Source of the DNA: Chara braunii | Taxonomy: Eukaryota > Streptophyta > Charophyceae > Charales > Characeae | Reading direction: 5' to 3' | Assembly (NCBI GenBank): GCA_003427395.1 | Contig: BFEA01000546.1 | Span: forward strand, 25,736 to 75,198 | Length of the DNA: 49,463 bases | Shown here: piece after piece, positions 20,712 to 31,995 of the stretch | Numbering within the stretch: position 1 is the stretch's first letter | How the letters are laid out: each line of letters opens with the position of its first letter | Made by a program: the position numbers and the translations under genes | Notes under the pieces: generated by a model | Told to the model about the DNA's origin: nothing | Databases searched by the model: none | What the model saw: only the letters and a program-made list of their open reading frames with translations

Positions 20712-22010
20712 TATTACATGCACAAATATGCAATGTATGTAATAACCAAGGATCTGCAATGTGATGAAAATGAGAAAATGGACAATGCAGTGTGAGTAGA
20801 ATCTCGACAGACAATATGCATTCTCATACATACAAAAGGTGTTGAATAGGGCAGGGAAGACTTAGATACAAAGACTGACCTGACTGGGACTGACCTCATT
20901 CACGTAGTACCAGGTAGCGAAGCAGAATACCAGAATACTAATAACTAGCCCAATCAATGTTTGAACTCATACCAAACATGCATCGTATTCATCACCAGGT
21001 GTGAGGGAGCCTGGCGCTGTACACAGAAAGAAAGCGCCAGGTCTAGACATACACAGACGAAGAGGAAGGAATCAGATGAAAGGAGGGAGAGAGATGGGAA
21101 TGTCGTCAACACCAAGTCTTTGTCACCAATCCCAAATAATCCCTCGTTGCCATGTCTAAAGTCCCAAAAGTCGAGTCTGGATCCAATGTCACCAAGCTCT
21201 GTCTCTCTACTCTCGTAGTCTGCAGATGCAGTGAAGTCAGGAGTTGAGAGGGGGAGAAGGAGATGGTGGACTGAGAAGAGGAAGAAGAAGAACTCTCTCT
21301 CTCACTGTTATGAGCCAGAAACTAACCTGTGATGTTGGCTCTGTGCTGCAGGTACCTCAAAGACGAAGTTGGAGCAATGGCGCTGCAGGTAAGTACCTTT
21401 GGCCTCCGCCCAAGCTCTCTCTCTCTCTTTCTAGTACTACCTAGTTATGGCGCCCAGCGCTAGAGACTACAGCTACCTACTGCGCCCAGCGCTGAAGACT
21501 ACAAGCTAACGCTATTACTACTACTTTGCAGCGCTCCCTCCACAGTGCTGCTCCCGAATCCTGAAGACTACAACTGCCGACTGCCTACCTAGGAAGTGCC
21601 TGGGAAGTCCCTATGTACTACCTCGGCCTGCCTCCTGACTACTAGAGGGCGAGCCAGGCCGAGGAGGCAGCTCTTGCGAATGCCGAAGTGGGCCAGGGGC
21701 TGGCGTGCAGCAGCGTGCTGAGGCTGGCGTGGGAAGCAGGCTAAGAATAGCCTGTTTTGGAAACCCTGGTTCGGTGCCTGAGTTTCAGGGCCGGTCGTTC
21801 TGATGAACGACCGAAAATAGCCCTTGGGTCCAGGCTCAAAAGGCTGTTGCCATTTTTAGTCTGAACCGACGTAGGGGCTGTAGGCCCTGAAGTTCAGGCT
21901 TTCGGGCTGAACCACGTGGGGCCTGTAAGCCCTGGATTTCAGGCTTTCGGCCTGAAATTCAGGTTTTCGGCCTGAAAAATGGCCTGCGTGTGCAGGCGCA
22001 GCATGTAACA
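20712..22010 (-). repeat. 5' LTR of Gypsy-1, 1299 bp
   Basis: The coding-strand start TGTTACATG is mirrored by the end CATGTAATA (expected CATGTAACA), giving the short inverted ends typical of LTRs. 21158-22010 matches the truncated partner at 13366-14220. The segment 20712-21157 has no counterpart in the window. Confidence 0.75.
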
Positions 22011-23104
22011 CATAAGGATGGTGCGAATTGCAGGTGGGTCCTGTGCAGGACTTTCGGGTTCGCAATTTCCGAAGTTCTTTATGATCTGAACTTGTTAGTA
22101 GGATTCCCACCATTGTAGTGATGAGTGTGTCTGCGGGACAGATCAACCTTAGTACGAATTGTTACAACCGCTCAATTACTACCTCTTGCGAGTTGACTAC
22201 CTCGCTTTTGGGTTTTTTTGTGGCAAGCCACAAGTGCCTCATGATGATTTCCCTGTCGACGTTGGTGACAATAGGGCCCTTGGGTTGCATTACAATGTGA
22301 AACCGTCAATATACAACCCGTAAATGTACTGAAGATTTTCTGTTGACACTTCGCTCCGTTCTTTTGCAAAGTGTGAACTGTACTCATAAGTACCCTTTCA
22401 TCCACATTGTCGAAATTTTCAATTTTCTATATCGAACGAAGCATCCACCAAACAAAGGGTAACATGCATCTTCTCCAAAAACCCCTCAAGCAAGAAGAAA
22501 GGAGCGTCTCCTTAGAGACTTTGATTACATCTTCCTCGACCGCATCATGTTTTTTGTCCTACTCGTCTCCTTTATCTTCTTCCTCATATTTTTTTTGTTC
22601 ACTCACTCATGTCTTTTTCCTTCTTCTCTAGCTTCCCCACGCGCTTATGGATGTTAATAATGATTGGTGGGTCTAAGTGTCATTTGATCAAAACATCATG
22701 ATTTCACCTCTCTTTCTCAAACATTTGAACGGAGGGGAGGAAAAGGAGAAAAAAAGAAAAAATAATAGCAGGAGGGATGGTAAGAACTATGTTTTTAAGT
22801 CTCCACGATTTAAAAGAAAGTCTTGTGTGCGTACAAGTGTCTTCCCCCGTACGACGTATGGGGGGTCTCCGTATGGTCCATGCGTACGGACGGACGAACG
22901 GGCGTACAGGTGCATGGACGACCGCCGCACGATGGTGATTTAGGGGCAAAAAAAAAAAAAAAAAAAAAAAAGGTTGTAGATCGACGACCCATATTGTTAT
23001 TTCTATGTTTTGGCCTTTAAAAGGATTTTTTACAAAATCGAGAACAAAAACATAACGAGAAAAAAAAGAAAAAAAAAAGAATTTGGAAGCAAAAAAAATC
23101 AGGC
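22011..23104. other. Non-coding stretch
   Basis: No gene recognised. A pyrimidine-rich stretch lies at 22540-22640, purine-rich DNA at 22735-22780, GTACGG-type words in both orientations at 22850-22930, and a poly(A) run at 22950-22971. Confidence 0.35.
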
Positions 23105-23116
23105 AGTTGGCCCGCA

Positions 23117-23152
<36 letters not shown>

Positions 23153-23390
23153 CATGGGGGGGAGGCGATTCCCTCACTGGATATCAATATTATCAATGAA
23201 TCAATCAATCAAAAGAAAAAAAGAAAAAAAAAGCCGCGCGCGTTCGCATATGTGTGTGTGTGTGTGCGTATGTGTGTGTGTGTACTCAGAGGGGGGAGGC
23301 GCCCCCCCGCCCCCCCCCCACTTCATATCAATCAATCAATCAATCAGTCAATTTATCAATAATAATAAAAAAAAGAAAGCCATGCGCGTT

Positions 23391-23447
<57 letters not shown>

Positions 23448-23450
23448 TGA
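23105..23450 (+). repeat. Composite satellite: (GT)n, G-rich block, (ATCA)n, A-rich block
   Basis: Three successive (GT)n blocks (about 23119-23151, 23251-23282, 23393-23446) are each preceded by a GCATGCG or GCGCGCGTT-like word. The first two are followed by GGGGGGGAGGCG, a C-rich stretch, ATATCAATCAATCAATC and an A-rich tract. The period is about 130-140 bp, so microsatellites form modules of a higher-order repeat. Confidence 0.75.
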
Positions 23451-25439
23451 TGTGTGTAAAACACATACTGTAGACGCTTCAGTACATTAAACATAATGTA
23501 CTCCAAACCGCTGACATCTGATAGGACGTAACTCCAACAAGGACACCCATTTACCCATCGTAATTCCACTAGCAGTTCCTCACACATACTTCAGGGCCGA
23601 TCAACAGGGATGCGAGTATTCCTCCGACGAATCAAAAGCCAACCAAGTGTTCATACATGAGAAAAGACGAAGGCATGCTCGAAGTCATACAGGACACATG
23701 AGAATTATACAACATAGAAAAGTAATGGTAGTACTACCAATAAACTCACTAGTACAAAGAACCTCCACCCAACATTCACGCCAGTCTCTGCAAATCATTC
23801 AATCATTCATACTCGAAAGCTACAGAAAGTGAATGGATATTATGGATATACACTATCCAAGGTCATCAACCACAGTCATAACTGCAGACCGGCCTACTAC
23901 TCTACGAATTTTTTGAAAAGCAACTTTCGATCAAAAGTAATGGAAAAACACACACATAAGCCTTCCTTTGGGCCTCCATGCTACTGCTCGAAAAAAGTCG
24001 ACTACAGGTGGAAAAAGAGCTGAAAGGAAGGAGCTGAGAAAAACGAGCTGAAGAAAATGGAAAAAAACTGAAAAAAAACTGAAAACGAAGTTTGACCAAC
24101 AGATAAAGAAGATTGAAAACAAGTTCGACCATTGTGGCACATCATCCTGCGCTTCTGATGACATAGCTTCCTTGATCGTGCCTCAATAGGCAGCACTATG
24201 TGCAACTCATGATGCTATCAATCCTCCACACTGAGCACATTGTCCCTGCCCATACCCTACACTCATTCACAATCCCTCGATGATACGCACACGTGTGGTC
24301 CACTCTCATCCCATAGCTAAATCATCCCTCCATTCGCTCACTCTTCGAGCATTTACAATCCATCAGATCTTGCCCTCCATATCTGAGTCAGCACACACAC
24401 GGAGTCGAAACACAAACGCGAGTCCTCTCCAAAGCGTCCCTGACACAAACACGAGTCCTCTCCAAAGCGTCTCTGCGACTGCTGAAAGACGATCACGAGC
24501 ATACCCTCCTCAGTCATTCAAACGCCTCGCAATCTATCTGCCCTTAGCATTGTCTGGATTAAACCACATAAAGCAGACAAATACATTCCCAAGATCCTTA
24601 TCTCGTGTGACCGATACAAAGTCCCGCAGGTATCTCAACCCATGACAGCCTAGGGAGACATGAAAGGGTGATGGGGGATATACTGGATAGAGGGGACATT
24701 CATACGATCAAAGGCAAACGGAATCGGCCTGCATACATCTCACGACATCATCACCCACGATGGCACATAACAACAACAACAGTAACCACAGTAGCAGACG
24801 AAGGTCATTCGGATAATGGTGAGAGATTCATTATCAATCAAGAAGGCTGACACCACCTTCGTCCCTAAATGTATATATAAATAAACATATATATATGTGT
24901 ATATATATATGTTTACATATATATACATATATATTCCTTATCATAACCATGAAACTTCAGTAGTCATAGTCGGAGAGGAAATAGTAAAAGAAAAAAGACA
25001 AAAGAAAAAAGAAAAAAAAAGAAAAAAAGAAATAGGGATAGGACTAGGAATAAGAATAGGAATAGGACCAGGTTCTCAATACATTTGGGCTCCCACCAAT
25101 TTTACCACACCAAGGGTAGGCGGGAGAGTCTTGCCACCTTGCGTAATCACCGGCTCGGGTGGTGACATGCATCCTGAAACATGCTTTTCGGTACTTATGC
25201 CACAGACTAGCTCTTTAGAGGTAATCCAATACTAAATAGCACGAAGTGAGATCGCAAGGATAACAAATACTGAAAACCTTATAAGTAGTTATTACGGGTA
25301 TATCTGGGAGGGAATGGATGATTGTGGGGTTACGGAAGGAAATCATCACCTCCGGTTGAGTCTCTGCTTGCGCATTCGAAATGCCTTCATCCTCCAAGTG
25401 CAAACGTAGCACCTCTTCAAAACTGAAGGCAGAGTCCAT
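23451..25439. other. Gene-poor AT-rich stretch
   Basis: No recognised gene. A direct repeat (ACGAGTCCTCTCCAAAGCGT) lies at about 24418 and 24451, a TA-rich run at 24869-24933 and an A/G-rich run at 24980-25035. A minus-strand frame at 25215-25439 starting MDSAFSFEEVLRLHLEDE looks protein-like but lacks other support. Confidence 0.35.
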
Positions 25440-26339
25440 GCTGAAGGCCAGATGATCAGAAGATCTTCCTCGATCCCAAGGTTATCGTTAAAAGTGGTGT
25501 GCACTTAATACACACTCCTAGACGAGGGAGCAAGACACCGAAATGGTGGCAGTCTGGCAGAGACAGCAAACGATATCCTGGGAAGGGTGGCCACCGGGAT
25601 AGCCGATAACTCAAGAGCAAAAGACACGTCGGCAAAGAGGGGGATAAAGTCCTTCGTATTCATAACCGCTGCAGGAACATTCGGCAAAAACTTGGTCCGC
25701 GAGCGCAGGACGCGACAGTCACTGGGATTAGTCGCGCTTCCCCCGCCGAACGAAGAGGATTCGTATATTGCTAATCCTTGCTTAAATATCAGAGTTGAAC
25801 CAGTGCTGAAGTACCATCCTAGTTTCAGGCTACAATCTCGTACTCACTTGAGTCCTACATTACATTATTATAGCGCTAGGTGCACGATGGGTGAGCCCAG
25901 CCATGAATACACTGTTCCGGGATCGATATGCAGGCTAGTTTCATGCATTCGTACATGCCTGCTCTGGTGATTCACTCGTTTCCAGGAGGTCATGGGTTCA
26001 AAACAGATCCCCACATATGTCCGTTATGTTGTAGCCACGATCGCTTTGTATAAAAACTTATCAGTTCATTACGGTAAAGTTAGGACACCGGTCCGTATCT
26101 TCGTAGTTTGATAGGCCAAAAGGCATAGTCCTTTTGATTAGTCATTGACAGGTCCTGGGTTCGAAACTCAAAATCCAAATAGTCTTGTCAATCTCTTTGT
26201 CACTTTTCCACCCTTCCATTATAAATCTATTGACGATGTGACTGCCCTCCTTTCAGGCTCACCAACTCAAGATTTTTTTCACATGTTTTGATATCAGGAA
26301 CGATTATTACTGTATCCTTGTTTACCCTAAATCTACGTG
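25440..26339. other. Non-coding stretch with tRNA-like B-boxes
   Basis: GGTCATGGGTTCAAAAC (25988-26004) and GGTCCTGGGTTCGAAACTC (26151-26169) resemble tRNA T-arms with B-box cores, each preceded by a plausible anticodon-arm-like segment. They may be relics of tRNA-derived SINEs. No protein-coding region is supported. Confidence 0.35.
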
Positions 26340-26500
26340 ACACCGTCGGGCGCGGATCCTGCGGCCTAATCCGTGACCTACCTCCTAGGCCAGAGGCCCG
26401 TGGTCGAGGCCGCGCGACTGAGCCACGCCCAGGTGGGGGCGCGCGCTCAAAATCGACGCGCTCGCTCGCCCTCCGCACGTCGGCCGCTATCGGCCTGTAA
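26340..26500. other. GC-rich island in AT-rich DNA
   Basis: About 160 bp with high GC and many CG dinucleotides (GGGCGCGGATCC, GGGCGCGCGCTC, GACGCGCTCGCTCGCC) between AT-rich flanks. No gene or RNA identified. Confidence 0.4.
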
Positions 26501-26556
26501 AAAAAATAATAATAATAATAAAAAATTGGGGGAGGGGGGGTTAATGTGTGAATTTA

Positions 26557-26587
<31 letters not shown>

Positions 26588-26680
26588 TATTGATTGATTG
26601 ATTGTTTTTTAATTGACTGATTGATTGATTGATTGTTTGATTGATCTTCTGATCTGCTGATTGATTGATTGGTTGGTTGG

Positions 26681-26733
<53 letters not shown>

Positions 26734-26774
26734 GGGGGAGGGGTCCNCCCTCCCCTCCCCCCGGCACACACACA

Positions 26775-26814
<40 letters not shown>

Positions 26815-26829
26815 GACCCACACACACAC

Positions 26830-26871
<42 letters not shown>

Positions 26872-26957
26872 TAATCAATTAATCAACCAAGCCAATCGAG
26901 ATCCTATCGAGTAGACAGGATCTTGATTGGTTTGGTTGATTGATTGATTGATTGATT

Positions 26958-27050
<93 letters not shown>

Positions 27051-27630
27051 NNNNNNNNNNNNNNNNNNNNNNNNNNNNNNNNNNNNNNNNNNNNNNNNNN
27101 NNNNNNNNNNNNNNNNNNNNNNNNNNNNNNNNNNNNNNNNNNNNNNNNNNNNNNNNNNNNNNNNNNNNNNNNNNNNNNNNNNNNNNNNNNNNNNNNNNNN
27201 NNNNNNNNNNNNNNNNNNNNNNNNNNNNNNNNNNNNNNNNNNNNNNNNNNNNNNNNNNNNNNNNNNNNNNNNNNNNNNNNNNNNNNNNNNNNNNNNNNNN
27301 NNNNNNNNNNNNNNNNNNNNNNNNNNNNNNNNNNNNNNNNNNNNNNNNNNNNNNNNNNNNNNNNNNNNNNNNNNNNNNNNNNNNNNNNNNNNNNNNNNNN
27401 NNNNNNNNNNNNNNNNNNNNNNNNNNNNNNNNNNNNNNNNNNNNNNNNNNNNNNNNNNNNNNNNNNNNNNNNNNNNNNNNNNNNNNNNNNNNNNNNNNNN
27501 NNNNNNNNNNNNNNNNNNNNNNNNNNNNNNNNNNNNNNNNNNNNNNNNNNNNNNNNNNNNNNNNNNNNNNCACACTCACTCAATCAATCAATCAATCAAA
27601 TCAAATCAATCAATCAATCAATCAAATTAG

Positions 27631-27674
<44 letters not shown>
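26557..27674. repeat. Composite microsatellite block with a 520-N gap
   Basis: Order: (AT)n 26567-26590; (TGAT)n 26591-26731; GGGGGAGGGG and its complement around a single N (26733-26762); (CA)n 26764-26826; (CAAT)n 26829-26870; hairpin 26881-26932; (GATT)n 26936-26961; (TC)n; (CA)n to 27050; gap 27051-27570; (CAAT)n 27577-27674. Repeating INQS or CVCV frames are translations of these runs. Confidence 0.95.
26881..26932. repeat. Hairpin at the centre of opposed tetranucleotide repeats
   Basis: ACCAAGCCAATCGAGATCCT pairs with the complement of AGGATCTTGATTGGTTTGGT with few mismatches around a 12-nt loop. It is flanked by (CAAT)n on the left and (GATT)n on the right, which extend the palindrome to an arm of roughly 50 bp or more. 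Confidence 0.8.
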
Positions 27675-27676
<2 letters not shown>

Positions 27677-27860
27677 CCCTTTTTTTGTTTATTTGTTTTC
27701 AAATTTTGCAATTGCATTTTTTTTTAAAACACCCATTTCCCTGCAAAAAACAGAAATTCATTTAAAAAAAAAACACAGGTCGACTCAGGAATCAAAGATC
27801 TCAGGATAAAAAATGACCAAAAAAATTCTTGTTTTTCTTTATATATATATATTTAATTTT

Positions 27861-28140
27861 GTTTAAATCTAGGCTACCAGCCGGGCCGCCCGGGTCCCGG
27901 GTGGCCAGCCCGTGCAAGGAGGTCCCAAAAAAAAAAAAAAAAAAAAAACTGCAAAAAATCCGAAAAAAAACTATGTTATGCAGAAACATAAACTGAGCAA
28001 CTTTTGCCTTAGGGTCACATCGAAATTCTTCACTTAAATGAAAATAAAAATTTAAAATTCAAAATATATTTTTGTTTTTTATTTTTTTGGCCCGGCCGGG
28101 CAAGTGACCCCGGGCCACTCTGGTAGCCTAGGTTTAAATC
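27861..28140. mobile_element. 280-bp element with inverted termini
   Basis: The left end GTTTAAATCTAGGCTACCAG then GGGCC-CGGG matches the complement of the right end, where TGGTAGCCTAGGTTTAAATC closes at 28140. Inverted repeats are about 35 bp with a few mismatches and the interior is AT-rich and non-coding. A MITE-like or foldback element is inferred, with no confident target duplication. Confidence 0.5.
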
Positions 28141-29555
28141 GATTTTAGTTTTTGATTTTTTAAAAATCTTAAACAAAGTCGGATTCCAAAACAAAAAATA
28201 TAGAAGTGTAGGGTTTTCCATGCCCTACACCCCTATATGTATATATATAATGTTTTCGTAATTTTAGAGGAGGGGGGGAAATATTGAAAAAACAGGCCGC
28301 GGACTTGGCCTCATCGGTCGCGGTCGCGGCCGAAATGCCCGCGGCCTAGGCTGCGGGTGTCACATAGCCCTAAAACGCCCCCCTTCTCTGGCCTTCAACT
28401 GGAAAAAACTCAATTATCAGTTTGCAACCCTATGTTTTGACATTTATTTAGCATGTTGGACCTTTACAAATTACAACTATTATGCAGGAAATTATGACAA
28501 AACTTGACCTCCGTAATGTTTTTGTCACTTCTTACATCGATGATTCTGCACTCTCCAACAAAAACTTTCTTTTACTCATGTGACAATCATTCAACTATAT
28601 CGCTTTATTTCATAACCTGGCTTCTTACTTAGTTTTCACAAATGCTTTTTCCTTCCATCATAGACCATTCGTTTTCCCCTATGTAGACCCCTGTACGAAT
28701 ACGGGCCGTACGTACGTACCAGCTTATGTGGTCGTAGAGGCCGTACGTTCGAAAAAAAAAATTGGAAAAAATTAATTAAAAAAACCCGATATTTTTTAAT
28801 CATAGGATGAGAGGCAAAAAATAATAATAATAATAAATGGTTGTAGGTTTTTATGCGCTCTACAACCGTATATTTTTAGTTATATTCTTGACTTTTTTTT
28901 GTATTAAAAAAAAAAAAAAACCAGAAATCCCTCAGACAAAAGTTATTCACTTTATTCTTTTAGTAAGAAAAATAAAGGATTTTGTTTTATTTTTATCTCA
29001 AATTTTGTAACGAATTTTGATATGACCTCGAGGCAAAAGTTGTCCAGTTTATGTTTTGGCATAACATATAGTTGTTTCAGATTTGTCTGAATTCTATTTT
29101 TTTTTTCATGACCGTGGCCTCGCGGCCGAGACCGTGGTCCGCGGTCGTGCCCGCTTCGACCACGACCGCGGGGGATTCATAGGCGTTATCAACCACTTTA
29201 CCAATCCGAAATCCAGATTTTTTTGCCTCCCCTGCCCTATGGTCCACTTTAGCGCCCCCAACCCCGCAATCCTCGACCTCACAACAATCTTCTTTCCGTT
29301 CTAAACCATCCTCCTCGGTCCTTGTTTTTCATCCTCATAGAATCCCATAACCATACCTCATAAAGGTCCCGACACTGCTCCATGGTCCCTGTCTCATCAT
29401 CTCCCCCAAACTTCATCCCTCCTCTATTTCTGGTCGAACCCCTCTGTCCGAAAACTAAGACCACTCTCTCGTTCATAAACATCCGCTTCTTCAAACCACT
29501 TCTCTATGCACTTATTAAAACCACCACCACTCATTGGACCTTCACAGCGCATGGA
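28141..29555. other. AT-rich non-coding stretch
   Basis: Long A and T runs with two GC-rich patches (28290-28350 and 29105-29175) made of GGCCGCGG and CGCGGTCG words in both orientations. From about 29555 down to 29270 the minus strand may continue the decayed coding region described at 29556-30882, but with stops and frameshifts. Confidence 0.35.
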
Positions 29556-30882
29556 TCAGAATACATATCCTTTTTTTATATGCTGCTCTAACTGATCACA
29601 ACTACGCACTAACTCTGGAAGCGAACCCATAAAGGTCTCGTCCTCGCCATGCGGATCTCGCAACCTAATCATAAACCTCTTCTCTTTTTTATCAATTTTT
29701 GTATACCCTAGCTTCACAACCCCTTGCTCAAAATCTATCCCGTTATACTGCAATCTCAATTCTTCACCACATCGCTGCTAATTCTCCCACAAATATAAGA
29801 AAGCTCCACCATCAAGATAAGCCTGCGCTTCTGGATATCCTTTCAACACTCTCACTTTTTCTCGAATATGGGCCTCGTTAGACACTCCTTACGAATTCCT
29901 TGAGCCACACGGAATTTTTCTTGTGGCTCGTAAGGGAATTTGGGCTCTTCGTTCCGCCTGTCCTTGGGGACGTCGCCCGAGGACATTTCCTAAGACTGAT
30001 GTCAGAAGAAAAAAAAAGAAAAGAAAAAAGAAAACAGTTGTGCTTCAGGCCTTCAGCCAATAGGGCGCCGCCACGATCGAGATTCTCAGCTGTAACGTCT
30101 ATCTATGTGCCCTCTCCTCTTCGTGAAACGCGGATTCCTTGTGCCTAAGGGACCTCGTGAGGTCCCTTGGGCACAAGGAAGAAATGGCTGGGGCCACAAG
30201 GATGCCACAAGGAATTTTCCTTGTGGCGTTTTCACATTTCTTTTTCAATTTTGTCCCCAAGGACAGGTGGAACGAGCGCGTCCTTGTGGATTTCACGTCC
30301 CCAAGGAGTGTCTAATGAGGCCCTATGTTCCAACACTCTTCTCAACTTCACCCCTCTCAAAGGACGCGATGACTCCTCCACCACACCTCTCTGCAAAGAA
30401 TAATCCTGGTAAGCTTTTCAGAATGCTCGCACTCTGCGACTTCAACAAGGGTCCCTATCACCATCTCTTCCAAGCAGTTGGAAGCATGCACTCAAGCAAT
30501 TAACAACCGCATCTACGGTTGATGGAGTCTCATGGAGACACGAGCGAAAGACCTTCGACATCGGAAGTTCAGCACCGACCCTCCACTTCAAAAGCCACTG
30601 ACTGCTAAAAAATGACAACACGTTCAAGTCGATACAGGTCATGCAGTCTCTTCCAACATTATTCTGTTCCAACCATTCATTCAAAGCAAGGAGGAGCTTC
30701 TCCATTCATTTCATCTCTCTATCGCCGACCAGCTCCATATTCCCCAACCAATGTGCTGCTCCATTCAAGACCGGCCTAGTATCCAGCTTCAATTTCGGGA
30801 GTAGAACGCTTTTGCCTACAACCAACATTGCTCATTTGCTCGTTCCACCATTCCCTACAAGACGGCGAAGTCACTTGCGGGA
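29556..30882 (-). pseudogene. Decayed coding region of unknown family, split by a transposon
   Basis: Family not recognised. On the minus strand, frames with ordinary soluble-protein composition run from about 30830 (LLPKLKLDTRPVLNGAAHWL, then NEWLEQNNVGRDC and VLSFFSSQWLLKWRVGAELP) to 30442. A short piece ends VKLRRVLEH at 30326. After the 454-bp insertion the chain resumes in the same frame with IREKVRVLKGYPEAQAYLDG and MIRLRDPHGEDETFMGSLPE, ending near 29556. Lesions are a TGA at 30706-30708, a TAG near 29780 (after LYLWEN) and stops or a possible intron at 30380-30445 (a pyrimidine-rich acceptor-like CTTTGCAG precedes AGAGGTGTGG). Composition and continuity suggest a once-real gene, domesticated or transposon-derived. 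Confidence 0.5.
29870..30323. mobile_element. 454-bp Tourist/Harbinger-like element
   Basis: Terminal inverted repeats GGGCCTCGTTAGACACTCCT (left) and GGGCCTCATTAGACACTCCT (right, complement), one mismatch in 20, continuing imperfectly. Flanked by TAT on both sides (29867-29869 and 30324-30326), a 3-bp target duplication as in PIF/Harbinger and Tourist elements, whose ends often begin GGGCC. The interior has strong hairpins (CTTGTGCCTAAGGGACCTCG against its complement at 30138-30178) and no coding capacity. Removing the element plus one TAT rejoins the surrounding frame. Confidence 0.8.
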
Positions 30883-31339
30883 CGATGGAGGGAGTTGGGC
30901 GGTTTTAGAAAGTGTGCGGGCCTGCGGCCCTCCTTCTTGACTCACTTCTGTGCGATCTGGCATCCTCTACGACCTATCAAATTCCTATTTTGTCTGGAAG
31001 AGACCTGTGTAGCAGTGCCGGCTGGTCGCATCCAAATGCATCCTGGGTAAGTTGCGTGGTTCCTGGTTCCTGGTTCCAGCTTTCCAAATGCTCCCCCTTG
31101 TTGATCTCCTCTCCTTTCGTGCAAACCACTGATCCTCCATATGCAGGAGATCATGCCTTATTGACAAAAATTCTCAAACGTGCTGGAAATTGAGGGCAGA
31201 AAACGCAGGTCACATCACACCCACCTTATAGAACCGGAAATGGGAAATCAGTGCTCAAAACAGTGTGAGCCCGAAATCGGTAACTGTGACTGACGCTGAC
31301 AGTCACGGCCGAAAACTGCAGCCAACCACTGGAACTCAC
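30883..31339. other. Non-coding stretch before the cupin 2 block
   Basis: No gene recognised. Minus-strand frames at 30942-31167 have protein-like patches (HDLLHMEDQWFARKERR) and could be an upstream part of the decayed gene, but nothing confirms it. A GTAACTGTGACTGACGCTGA and GACAGTCACGG partial dyad lies at 31270-31305. Confidence 0.3.
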
Positions 31340-31417
31340 ATAGGACAAGTGCGTAGACAACATGAGCCGAAACTCTGTATGTAACTCTCTTCCGTGCCCA
31401 GGGGTCTGTATGTTACT

Positions 31418-31750
31418 CTCTTCCGTGCCCAGGGGGTGTGGTTCAGTTTCGTCTCTATCTTTATTTCCAGGGCGGAATAGTGGGCGGGGGTTTAATGGGT
31501 TCAACTTGGCTGTCCCGATCCACATGTAGCTGTACTCCTGTGGTCTCTTCCACGCCCAAGGGAGATGGTTCAGCTTCTCCTCTCTCTTTGTTTCCAGGCC
31601 GGGGGTGGGGAGATGGGGGGTTAACGGGTTCAATTTGGCTGTTCTTATCCACTTGTTACCGTTAGGAGCTAACGTCTGTGGTCAGTTCCGCGTCCAAGAG
31701 AGGCGGGGGGTTGGGGTGTTAATGATGGGTTCAACTTGGCTAGTTGACCG
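31418..31750 (+). repeat. Three-unit promoter tandem repeat upstream of cupin 2
   Basis: Units start at about 31418, 31545 and 31683, each with the same elements as in the cupin 1 promoter (CTCTTCCNC, GGTTCAG, TTTCCAGG, G-rich tract, TTCAACTTGGCT). An extra 32-bp duplication of CTGTATGTTACTCTCTTCCG precedes unit 1. Confidence 0.8.
31601..31628 (+). promoter_or_regulatory. G-quadruplex-capable tract in the cupin 2 promoter
   Basis: Pattern G5-T-G4-AGAT-G6-TTAAC-G3, about 380 bp upstream of the ATG and positionally equivalent to 2625-2656. Confidence 0.45.
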
Positions 31751-31817
31751 TCGCGCCTGCCCTACCGCACGGACAGCGAGGACAAGAGAATGTAGGAGGC
31801 GATAGAGAATCTCGCTG

Positions 31818-31826
31818 TATTTATAG
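31818..31826 (+). promoter_or_regulatory. TATA-like box of cupin 2
   Basis: TATTTATAG lies 170 bp before the ATG within conserved upstream DNA. It is a closer TATA match than the equivalent site of copy 1. Confidence 0.45.
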
Positions 31827-31995
31827 ACAAGTGGATCGTCCTCTTCGTCATCGAGTGTGAGTGACAGGCAACCGGAGCGGAAGGAGTGCTTGGCAACAGA
31901 AAGCGAAAGCGTCTTGACGGCGAGACGGTCGTTCATTTCGCTCCTCTTCCGTTGGATTCGTTGTGCGTCTCCATTGTTATCCACCTGTGGGCACC

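Larger units (their letters stand above)
13366..22010 (-). mobile_element. Ty3/gypsy chromovirus, decayed (Gypsy-1)
   Basis: Read on the minus strand: LTR 22010-20712, primer site 20709-20698, leader with a TGACGT minisatellite, gag 19668-18214, protease 18065-17268, RT/RNase H 17198-15390, integrase about 15516-14486, chromodomain about 14477-14231, polypurine tract 14232-14221, then a second LTR 14220-13366. Domain order PR-RT-RH-IN with a C-terminal chromodomain defines a Ty3/gypsy chromovirus. Both LTRs begin TGTTACATG on the coding strand. The downstream LTR lacks the last roughly 445 bp present in the upstream one, and visible LTR differences plus many stops and frameshifts mark an old, immobile copy. 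Confidence 0.9.

Noticed and set aside
25215-25439. Minus-strand frame starting MDSAFSFEEVLRLHLEDE as a real gene
   Set aside because: Composition is protein-like and the ATG context is fair, but it is short, ends in unlikely sequence, and no domain, splice partner or second copy was found.
25505-25687. Minus-strand 60-codon frame as an upstream exon of the above
   Set aside because: Different frame, no clear splice sites and no recognised motif.
26541-27809. Long frames of INQS, CVCV or HTHT repeats
   Set aside because: Direct translations of tetranucleotide and dinucleotide repeats and of Ns.
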